This document shows, one piece after another, positions 1 to 5,884 of a stretch of DNA of 45,163 bases; the stretch's first letter is position 1, and each line of letters begins with the position of its first letter. The notes beneath the pieces are model-generated. The model was not told where the DNA came from and did no database searches. It saw nothing but the letters and a program-made list of their open reading frames with translations. Position numbers and translations under genes: made by a program. This stretch comes from Alcanivorax nanhaiticus (GTDB lineage Bacteria; Pseudomonadota; Gammaproteobacteria; Pseudomonadales; Alcanivoracaceae), in NCBI RefSeq assembly GCF_000756665.1, contig NZ_ARXV01000022.1, positions 1 through 45,163 on the forward strand, in the 5' to 3' direction.

Positions 1-26
1 CTTGGCCAGTGTGCAAAGCGTTAAGC
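1..26 (+). other. 3' end of an integron attC site
   Basis: The window opens in what looks like the last part of an attC recombination site. The 7-mer GTTAAGC at 20-26 fits the R' consensus GTTRRRY. It is the exact reverse complement of GCTTAAC at 598-604, which is the relation expected between the two ends of a single cassette. The crossover would fall between G20 and T21, so the first cassette covers about 21-684. The 5' part of this site, and any integrase gene, lie outside the window. Confidence 0.6.
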
Positions 27-41
27 ATAAAGGAGAGTTCA

Positions 42-209
42 GTGGAAGAAATTAAATTCGTATGTCATTCGTGCAATAAGGAATCGAGTTTTGATCCAAA
101 GAGTACACAGATGCTCATGTTGGATGACACCAAACCAAGACCACCTACCTATGTTCCAAAATGTACTCATTGCGGAACCAGATGCTCGGTCACCTTAAAT
201 GATGAATAA
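42..209 (+). CDS. Small zinc-ribbon-like protein in an integron cassette
   Basis: This is a 55-residue protein that I do not recognise. It has two CxxC pairs (CHSC near the N-terminus and CTHC near the C-terminus) about 35 residues apart, which is the layout of a small zinc ribbon. The GTG at 42 is chosen as start because AAGGAG lies at 30-35 with good spacing. A longer frame opens at 9, but that would begin inside the attC end. Its stop overlaps the start of the next gene by a few bases, so the two are probably translated together from one cassette. Codon and base use are more AT-rich than in the genes after position 1200, consistent with acquired cassette DNA. Function unknown. Confidence 0.6.
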   Translation: MEEIKFVCHSCNKESSFDPKSTQMLMLDDTKPRPPTYVPKCTHCGTRCSVTLNDE

Positions 210-603
210 TCCTATTCAATCAAAACCTGCTTCGGAAGACGATGAGTTCTACCTTACGTGGGGCAGAGAAACAATAAAGAAAAACATTGAGTTAGTGCAG
301 TCTGTACTTATTCAAATGATTACATTAAATACAGCGCTACTAGGCGCAAACATCATTTTTCTAAAGCCCGGCGCAATAAGCAGCTACTGGCAATCCGCAT
401 CGCTTGCAGGTTTTTTCCTAGCACTTGCTGTTGCGTTTGTTGGTATTCTTCCTCACGAATCTCTGGTAAGCACAATATCGCCAGAGCAAATAAAATCCCA
501 CAAAGTTGCGGCGCTAAAAAAGAAAAGGCGTTTTATGTGGTTTAGTGCCATTTTAACTTTGTCAGGTTTGCTCATATTAGCAATCGGGGTAATAAATGCT
601 TAA
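199..603 (+). CDS. Cassette-borne membrane protein, three predicted helices
   Basis: This is a 134-residue protein of unknown function. A polar N-terminal part of about 35 residues is followed by three hydrophobic stretches (about residues 35-56, 65-84 and 110-132). A basic KKKRR segment lies just before the last helix. The frame opens with two consecutive ATG codons (199 and 202). No ribosome binding site is visible, but the start overlaps the stop of the zinc-ribbon gene, which suggests translational coupling. The stop codon lies inside the R'' 7-mer of the attC site, a typical cassette layout. Its partner could be a cytosolic metal-binding regulator or subunit, but that is only inference from adjacency. 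Confidence 0.6.
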   Translation: MMNNPIQSKPASEDDEFYLTWGRETIKKNIELVQSVLIQMITLNTALLGANIIFLKPGAISSYWQSASLAGFFLALAVAFVGILPHESLVSTISPEQIKSHKVAALKKKRRFMWFSAILTLSGLLILAIGVINA

Positions 604-690
604 CAAAGCCAGCAACCCGAAACAGCAAGCAATGGCCTTGAAAAGCAGGCCATTAAAACGCTTGCTGTTCGGGTTCTGGCGGCGTTATGA
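598..690 (+). other. attC recombination site (complete)
   Basis: R'' is GCTTAAC (598-604) and the R' region starts with G684 followed by TTATGA (685-690). Between them the strand folds on itself. GCCAG (608-612) pairs with CTGGC (676-680). The arm 614-630 pairs with 660-675 leaving one unpaired A, and C613 is also unpaired; these match the extrahelical bases that direct integrase to the bottom strand. AATGGCCT (631-638) pairs with AGGCCATT (647-654) to close the terminal hairpin. The recombination point would be between 684 and 685. Confidence 0.85.
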
Positions 691-1100
691 ATTGGGGAAA
701 GATGTCGACGAATAGAGATTACATATATGCCATGATCGCATCATATTTCTTTGTGGTGCCATTATGGTTGTTTGTGAATCTAGGAGCTGAAGGGTTGGAG
801 GTGCTTCCATTTACTCTGATTTTGGGCGCTCCCGTTGCGCTAATTGGTGCTGGGATTGGTTTTAGGTCTTACGAATATTTTTATCTAAAGGTAAAAGCAA
901 GGAACGAAGTAAAGATCCTGGTTTCTGGCTTGCTAAGCGCAGTCGTTACAGGTTTCTTGCCGTTCACTATTTCATTGATTGTTCATGGGGGAATAGATTG
1001 GATGTCGTTTTCTGTATACGCGAGCATTTTCTTGGTTCTTCCAGTCTTGATAGCTATACCCGGATCAATGATTCTGATTTACAGAGAGCGATGTTCATAA
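687..1100 (+). CDS. Cassette-borne polytopic membrane protein
   Basis: This is a 137-residue protein with about four hydrophobic segments (roughly residues 12-32, 41-60, 76-98 and 108-130). No motif is recognised. The first ATG (687) lies inside the attC 7-mer, as is common for cassette genes. A second ATG at 702 follows GGGGA closely and could be the real start, giving a 132-residue product. The stop codon falls inside TCATAAC, the R'' element that closes this cassette. Base composition is AT-rich like the neighbouring cassette. Function unknown. Confidence 0.55.
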   Translation: MNWGKMSTNRDYIYAMIASYFFVVPLWLFVNLGAEGLEVLPFTLILGAPVALIGAGIGFRSYEYFYLKVKARNEVKILVSGLLSAVVTGFLPFTISLIVHGGIDWMSFSVYASIFLVLPVLIAIPGSMILIYRERCS

Positions 1101-1112
1101 CAAGCGACTGTG
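1095..1112 (+). other. Truncated attC site closing the second cassette
   Basis: TCATAAC at 1095-1101 is the exact reverse complement of G plus TTATGA at the left end of this cassette (684-690), so it is the R'' element of the same cassette. The next bases (AAGCGACTG) resemble an L'' element. No matching L' and R' (CAGTCGC-like followed by GTTRRRY) appear in the next 150 bases. The site therefore seems broken or deleted here, and ordinary chromosomal genes follow. Confidence 0.6.
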
Positions 1113-1221
1113 ATCCCAAATGAACCTCCCCCGCTTTAACGGAAGAAAACCCGTCTTTGTCAGTGGCCTGCCCTTTAGCTGATGATTGCAGTGATAAAAA
1201 TGACAAACAGGATGACATAAC

Positions 1222-1596
1222 GTGAAGAACCTCATCATTCTCGCGCTGCTTATTTTCGCTGGATATCAGGCTTGGGAACGATTTGCCCCTAAAGATAAGA
1301 TTGCTCCGCTGGAGTCGAGCTCGTACATCGCGGTCTATGGCAGGGATAGCTGTGGTTGGACGCAGCGCACTCTCAAGGAACTGGCACGAAACGGGGTGAA
1401 TTATCGCTACTTCGTTGTTGATGAGCCTCGTGTTGCGGATCTGCTCCATTCACGGATGAACGCATCCGGTATTTCTACTCGCCGCTACAATCTGCCGGTG
1501 GTGGATGTGAATGGAAACCTGATGGTGCGACCGGATGTGGAGGTCGCTATACAGCAGTATCGTGAAAAGCTGTACCAACAGGCTGGTTACGACTAA
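1222..1596 (+). CDS. Membrane-anchored glutaredoxin-like protein
   Basis: This 124-residue protein has an N-terminal hydrophobic anchor (about residues 3-17). A thioredoxin-fold domain of about 80 residues follows. The sequence YGRDSCGWTQRTLKEL sits after the first strand at the position of the glutaredoxin active site, but with a single cysteine in the CxxT-like form. The cis-proline region is RYNLPVVDVNG. A single-cysteine site would suggest glutathione-dependent or structural rather than dithiol chemistry. The anchor would place the domain at the inner membrane, probably facing the periplasm. Start GTG at 1222 with AGGA a few bases upstream. It is a single gene, followed by a likely terminator. 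The first gene clearly outside the cassette region. Confidence 0.7.
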   Translation: MKNLIILALLIFAGYQAWERFAPKDKIAPLESSSYIAVYGRDSCGWTQRTLKELARNGVNYRYFVVDEPRVADLLHSRMNASGISTRRYNLPVVDVNGNLMVRPDVEVAIQQYREKLYQQAGYD

Positions 1597-1612
1597 CCCG
1601 GTCTGTTTTTTT
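1577..1612 (+). terminator. Probable intrinsic terminator after the glutaredoxin-like gene
   Basis: AACAG (1577-1581) can pair with CTGTT, and GGTTA with TAACC around the loop CGAC. A small internal loop separates the two helices. The structure is followed at once by a run of T residues. It overlaps the stop codon of the gene. Confidence 0.5.
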
Positions 1613-1626
1613 CAATAATCAAGATA

Positions 1627-2070
1627 ATGGAATATTCCGGAATGCATGTTTATCGGGTTGTGCTGTTTTCTCTTTGGGTGATGCTGGCTGGGTGTACCAA
1701 TGTGGCAGGGGATAAGATTCGGACGGTTACTGCACCTGAAGGCGGTACGTTGCCCGCCGAAGCCCTGATGCGAACCGCCGTGGATTTCTTTACCGAAGCG
1801 GGTTACGCATGTTCGCCGGAAGCGGATTCGCGGCTTCGTTGTCGTAAGGATATCCGGGATCTCTATATTCACCAGACCCATACCGTGGTGGAGGTATTTC
1901 CGGAGGGTGATAGCGACGGCAGTGATCGCTATCTGTTGATCGCAACCCGCTGGGATGAGGGGATGATTCCGGGGGAGTTCATCTCCAGTGAGTTTGCCAA
2001 TGCCGATGTGGCAGATTTCTGTGCTGCCTTGCAGGTTTCCGAGCAGGGACTTTGCCGCATTGAGGAGTGA
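1627..2070 (+). CDS. Small lipoprotein of unknown function
   Basis: This 147-residue product has a hydrophobic leader ending in the lipobox LAGC, so the mature protein would begin at Cys23 and be attached to a membrane by lipid. The second ATG (1642, residue 6) would give a shorter and more usual 17-residue leader and may be the true start. No good ribosome binding site decides it. The mature part contains three further cysteines (in CSPE, LRCR and DFCAAL) and no domain that I recognise. It lies between a glutaredoxin-like gene and the YcaO gene, without obvious operon linkage to either. Confidence 0.65.
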   Translation: MEYSGMHVYRVVLFSLWVMLAGCTNVAGDKIRTVTAPEGGTLPAEALMRTAVDFFTEAGYACSPEADSRLRCRKDIRDLYIHQTHTVVEVFPEGDSDGSDRYLLIATRWDEGMIPGEFISSEFANADVADFCAALQVSEQGLCRIEE

Positions 2071-2219
2071 TCTTTCCGCGTGGATCATTTTCCGTTCGGG
2101 GAGACGTGTGGCGGCACTCGTACCGAGTTGAAATGGTGTGGTGAGCGTGGACAAGACGGGGCCGGGCAAAACCGGGATAATGGCACCGGTTCATTCATTC
2201 CCAACCCGGCAGTGCCCCC

Positions 2220-4421
2220 ATGGAAATCAAGGTCAATTTTCTCGACAACCTGCGTCTGGAAGCCAAATTTGACGACTTCACCGTCATCGCAGACCAGCCC
2301 ATCCGCTACAAGGGGGATGGCTCAGCCCCCAGTCCGTTTGACTATTTCCTGGCCTCTTCGGCCCTGTGTGCCGCCTATTTCGTAAAGGTGTACTGCAAGG
2401 CGCGGGATATCCCCACCGACAATATTCGTTTGTCGCAGAACAATATCGTTGATCCAGAGGATCGCTATAACCAGATCTTCCGGATCAACGTGGAGCTGCC
2501 GGAAGATCTCTCTGACAAGGATCGTACCGGCATTCTGCGCGCGATTGACCGCTGTACGGTCAAGAAGGTGGTTCAGACCGGCCCGGATTTCCAGATTGAG
2601 GCGGTGGAGAGTCTGGACGAGGATGCCCAGGCGCTGCTGACGGTGAACCCGGATGACGCGACTCGCACCCTGATCGAAGGCAAAGACCGCCCGCTGGAAG
2701 ACACTATTGCCACCATGACCGGGATTCTTGAAGACCTGGGTATGAAGATCGAGGTCTCCTCCTGGCGCAATATCGTTCCTCATGTGTGGTCGTTGCATAT
2801 TCGTGATGCGGCGTCGCCCATGTGCTTTACCAACGGCAAGGGTGCCACCAAGGAGAGCGCGCTGTGCTCGGCGTTGGGCGAGTTCATCGAGCGGTTGAGT
2901 TGCAACTTCTTCTATAACGACCAGTTCTTCGGGGAAGAAATCGCCAACAGCGAATTTGTTCATTACCCCAATGAAAAGTGGTTCAAGCCTGGTCCCAATG
3001 ATGCGTTGCCGGCGGAGATTCTGGACGAGCATACCCGTGCCATCTACAACCCGGATGGCGAACTGGGTGCCTCCAACCTGATTGATACCAACTCCGGCCG
3101 TGTGGATCGCGGCATTTGCTCACTACCGTTTGTGCGCCGCTCGGATGGCGAGACGGTGTACTTCCCTTCCAACCTGATCGAGAACCTGTTCCTCAGTAAT
3201 GGCATGAGCGCGGGCAATACCCTGGCGGAAGCCGAGGTGCAGTGCCTGTCGGAGATCTTCGAGCGGGCGGTGAAGAAATACATTATCGAGCAGGAAATTG
3301 TGCTGCCGGATGTGCCGGAGGATGTGCTGGCGCGTTACCCGGAGATTGTCGAGGGCATCAAGGCGCTGGAAGCCCAGGGGTTTCCGGTGCTGGTGAAGGA
3401 TGCCTCTCTGGGGGGGGAATTCCCGGTCATGTGTGTGACCCTGATGAACCCGCGCACCGGTGGCGTGTTTGCCTCTTTCGGTGCGCACCCCAGCTTTCAT
3501 GTGGCGTTGGAGCGCAGTCTTACTGAATTGCTACAGGGGCGCAGCTTTGAAGGCCTGAACGATGTCCCGCCGCCTACCTTCAACAGCATGGAGGTGTCTG
3601 AGCCGAACAATTTCGTGGAGCACTTTATCGATTCCACCGGGGTGATTTCCTGGCGGTTCTTTAGTGCTGCAGCAGACTATGAATTTGTTGATTGGGATTT
3701 TTCCGGGACCACCGACGAGGAAGCGGAAACGCTGTTCGGGATTCTCGCCGAGCAGGGCAAGGAAGTGTATGTGGCGGTACACGATCAGCTGGGTGCGCCG
3801 GCATGCCGGATTCTGGTGCCGGACTTTTCTGAGGTGTACCCGGTGGAAGACCTGATCTGGGACAACACCAACAAGGCGCTGGATTACCGTGAGGACATTC
3901 TCAACCTGCACCGGCTCAGTGATGATGAACTCAGTGCTCTGGTTGAGCGTCTGGAAGACAGCCAGATCGACAATTACACCGACATCATCACCCTGATCGG
4001 TATCGAGTTTGATGAGAACACCGTGTGGGGCCAGCTCACCGTGCTGGAACTGAAGCTGCTGGTGTTCCTTGCGCTGGGGCGCCTGGAGGAAGCGGCCGAG
4101 CTGGTGGACATGTTCCTGCAGTACAACGACAACACGGTAGAGCGTGGTCTGTTCTACCGGGCCATGAATGCGGTGTTGGAAATCGCCCTCGATGAAGAGT
4201 TGGCGCTTGACGATTATCGCTACAACCTGACACGCATGTATGGCGAGGCGACCATGGCAGAGGTGATTGGAGCGGTTGAAGGCACGGTACGCTTCCCCGG
4301 TCTGACACCGACTAATATGCAGCTTGAAGGGCTGGATAAACATCTACGCTTGATCGACAGCTACAAGAAACTGCATGCCGCGCGTGCGCGGTTGGCTGGC
4401 ATTTCGGGAGACAAGTCATGA
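2220..4421 (+). CDS. ycaO: OsmC domain-YcaO domain fusion protein
   Basis: This 733-residue protein joins an N-terminal OsmC-like domain (about residues 1-140, with FDYFLASSALCAAYFVKVYC at the reactive-cysteine helix) to a YcaO domain (about 150-570). The YcaO domain carries the ATP and metal binding segments ALGEFIERLS and EAEVQCLSEIFERAVK. A helical C-terminal region of about 160 residues follows. YcaO proteins activate amide backbones with ATP. In E. coli YcaO is linked to beta-methylthiolation of ribosomal protein S12 together with RimO, but that protein is shorter and lacks OsmC. The C-terminus lacks the PxPxP end typical of azoline-forming enzymes, and no precursor peptide gene is adjacent, so a housekeeping role is more likely than peptide modification. 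ATG at 2220 has only a weak upstream binding site. The next gene overlaps its stop. Confidence 0.85.
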   Translation: MEIKVNFLDNLRLEAKFDDFTVIADQPIRYKGDGSAPSPFDYFLASSALCAAYFVKVYCKARDIPTDNIRLSQNNIVDPEDRYNQIFRINVELPEDLSDKDRTGILRAIDRCTVKKVVQTGPDFQIEAVESLDEDAQALLTVNPDDATRTLIEGKDRPLEDTIATMTGILEDLGMKIEVSSWRNIVPHVWSLHIRDAASPMCFTNGKGATKESALCSALGEFIERLSCNFFYNDQFFGEEIANSEFVHYPNEKWFKPGPNDALPAEILDEHTRAIYNPDGELGASNLIDTNSGRVDRGICSLPFVRRSDGETVYFPSNLIENLFLSNGMSAGNTLAEAEVQCLSEIFERAVKKYIIEQEIVLPDVPEDVLARYPEIVEGIKALEAQGFPVLVKDASLGGEFPVMCVTLMNPRTGGVFASFGAHPSFHVALERSLTELLQGRSFEGLNDVPPPTFNSMEVSEPNNFVEHFIDSTGVISWRFFSAAADYEFVDWDFSGTTDEEAETLFGILAEQGKEVYVAVHDQLGAPACRILVPDFSEVYPVEDLIWDNTNKALDYREDILNLHRLSDDELSALVERLEDSQIDNYTDIITLIGIEFDENTVWGQLTVLELKLLVFLALGRLEEAAELVDMFLQYNDNTVERGLFYRAMNAVLEIALDEELALDDYRYNLTRMYGEATMAEVIGAVEGTVRFPGLTPTNMQLEGLDKHLRLIDSYKKLHAARARLAGISGDKS

Positions 4422-4819
4422 CGTTGGCGTGGACCCAACAGGCATCAGGCGACAGCGGTGTGCGGCACCTGGTTCAGTGTCCGGGTGACAGTGAGGCGGG
4501 AATCAAGACCGGCCTGGAAGCGGCGCTGGAAAAAGCGGTGGCATTGCTGGATACCAATGTGGGTGATGATGCCCGCTATCTGCTCTGTGGCTGGGATGAT
4601 GCCGCTGCTGTACTGACGATTGTGGTGAGCGACGACAGCAAGACGGTGGATGCCCCCGAGCAAGTGCAGTGCCAGTTTGAAAACCGTGATAGCGCGGTGG
4701 ATGTAGACCTGGTGCAGTTTCTGATTCGTGATTACCTGACCACCTGCACGGCGTTTCTGGGGTGGTCGTTGTTGGCAGCCTTTCATGAAGGGGACCGTCA
4801 GCGTTCCCGCTTGCTGTAG
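4418..4819 (+). CDS. Conserved-looking protein coupled to ycaO
   Basis: This 133-residue soluble protein is not recognised. Its ATG overlaps the ycaO stop (ATGA), so it is almost surely cotranslated with ycaO. It is acidic with a mixed alpha/beta pattern, a stretch of alternating hydrophobic residues (AAVLTIVV) and no cysteine-rich or membrane segment. The coupling suggests it helps or controls the YcaO protein, but no function can be given from sequence alone. The gene is followed directly by the REP array. Confidence 0.65.
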   Translation: MTLAWTQQASGDSGVRHLVQCPGDSEAGIKTGLEAALEKAVALLDTNVGDDARYLLCGWDDAAAVLTIVVSDDSKTVDAPEQVQCQFENRDSAVDVDLVQFLIRDYLTTCTAFLGWSLLAAFHEGDRQRSRLL

Positions 4820-4868
4820 TCTTGATGCAGGTGTTCCTGCTTCGTCAGGTGCCCTGACGTTCGATCTT

Positions 4869-5280
4869 CTGTGGGAGCGGGCGTTCGACCGCGAAACGGT
4901 GTTTCAATCCTGGCTCGGCACATCGCGGCGGAACCGCCGCTCCCACAAAAAACAGCAGGCCCGGTAGCAAGTTCCCACCTGTGGGAGCGGTCGTTCGACC
5001 GCGAAACGGCGTTTCAATCCTGGCTTGGCGCATCGCGGCGGAACCGCCGCTCCTACAAAAACGGCAGGCCCGGTAGCAAGTTCCCACCTGTGGGAGCGGG
5101 CGTTCGACCGCGAAACGGGGTTTCAATCCTGGCTCGGCGCATCGCGGCGGAATCGCCGCTCCCACAAAAAACGGCAGGTCCGGCAGGAAGTTCCCACCTG
5201 TGGGAGCGGGCGTTCGACCGCGAAACGGCGTTTCAATCATTGCCCGGCACATCGCGGCGGAACCGCCGCTCCCACAAAAC
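4869..5280. repeat. Four tandem REP-pair units (BIME-like array)
   Basis: Four near-identical units begin at about 4869, 4979, 5088 and 5198, with a period of 109-110 bp. Each unit starts with TGTGGGAGCGG and ends with CCGCCGCTCCCACA, so it is itself a pair of inverted REPs. The first REP contains GTTCGACCGCGAAACGG and the second contains CATCGCGGCGGAACCGCC. Units differ by scattered substitutions (for example TCCTAC in unit 2 and GGAATCGCC in unit 3). This fills most of the 507-bp gap 4820-5326. It resembles the TGTGGGAGC-type REPs of Pseudomonas, which are moved by REP-associated tyrosine transposases. Frames that run through it are repeat translations, not genes. Confidence 0.9.
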
Positions 5281-5326
5281 ACCGCACGCCGCCGGAAACT
5301 TCCCGTGGTAGGGCAGGGAGCGGGAG

Positions 5327-5884
5327 TCAGAAGGCGCTTGCGGTGACAACATAGCGTAGCGGTCCACCGGGAGTAACAGCGTCAAACGGGTAGCAGGTGA
5401 TGAGTATCAGTTGCCGGTTATCGTTGGGGACCTGCAAGGGGTGCTGCTCACTGTTGATGATTTCCTGTCGTGACACATGAAAGCGGTGTAATCGCCCATC
5501 GGCAAGTTGCAGGCTCAGTTGATCGCCTTTGTTCAGGTCTTCCAGAAAAGCGAAGTGGGTATCCCGGTGGCCTGCCAGCACCCATGCCTGGCGGGTGTTG
5601 TTGCCGCCGGCCAGACGGCCGGGGCCAAAGGCAAGGGCCTGACCGCTGGCGCTTTCCAGCACATAGAGTGTTTCACCGTCGGGGCGGCTGAGTCTGGCGA
5701 CGGGCCAGGTATCAGCCCAGGACCAGGGCCGTTGGCGGGTTCCCTTTTCCAGTGTCATTTGCCATGCATTGGCGATCAGGTGCTGGGCGAGCCAGGCTTT
5801 TGCATCCAGCCAGCCGGCCCACCCGGCCAGGCTGAGAAAGAGGCCCAGCGCCAGCGCGGACACACCGCGCCTACGCCGTAGCAT
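5327..5884 (-). CDS. Class GN sortase
   Basis: This 185-residue membrane-anchored transpeptidase cleaves a sorting signal near the C-terminus of a target and joins the target to another molecule at the cell surface. A basic N-terminus (MLRRRR) and one membrane segment (about residues 8-26) precede the sortase domain. The catalytic set is visible as His106 in AGHRDTHF, Cys164 in LITCYPF and Arg177 in GPLRYVV. The ATG at 5884 is chosen because it overlaps the end of the upstream target gene by 14 bases. A longer frame to 6073 would run back through that gene. Class GN sortases of Gram-negative bacteria usually stand next to a single dedicated substrate, as here. What the substrate is joined to is not known from the sequence. 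Confidence 0.88.
   Translation of the reverse strand: MLRRRRGVSALALGLFLSLAGWAGWLDAKAWLAQHLIANAWQMTLEKGTRQRPWSWADTWPVARLSRPDGETLYVLESASGQALAFGPGRLAGGNNTRQAWVLAGHRDTHFAFLEDLNKGDQLSLQLADGRLHRFHVSRQEIINSEQHPLQVPNDNRQLILITCYPFDAVTPGGPLRYVVTASAF

Noticed and set aside
2080..2385. A 101-residue plus-strand frame before ycaO
   Set aside because: It overlaps the start of ycaO in another frame, lacks a ribosome binding site, and its translation has no family pattern.
4869..5280. CRISPR array
   Set aside because: The units are about 110 bp and contiguous, with no short spacers; each is an inverted REP pair.
4845..5354. Three open frames through the REP array, one on the minus strand and two on the plus strand
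   Set aside because: Their translations simply repeat the same 36-residue pattern each unit, in several frames and both strands. No ribosome binding sites. They are repeat translations.
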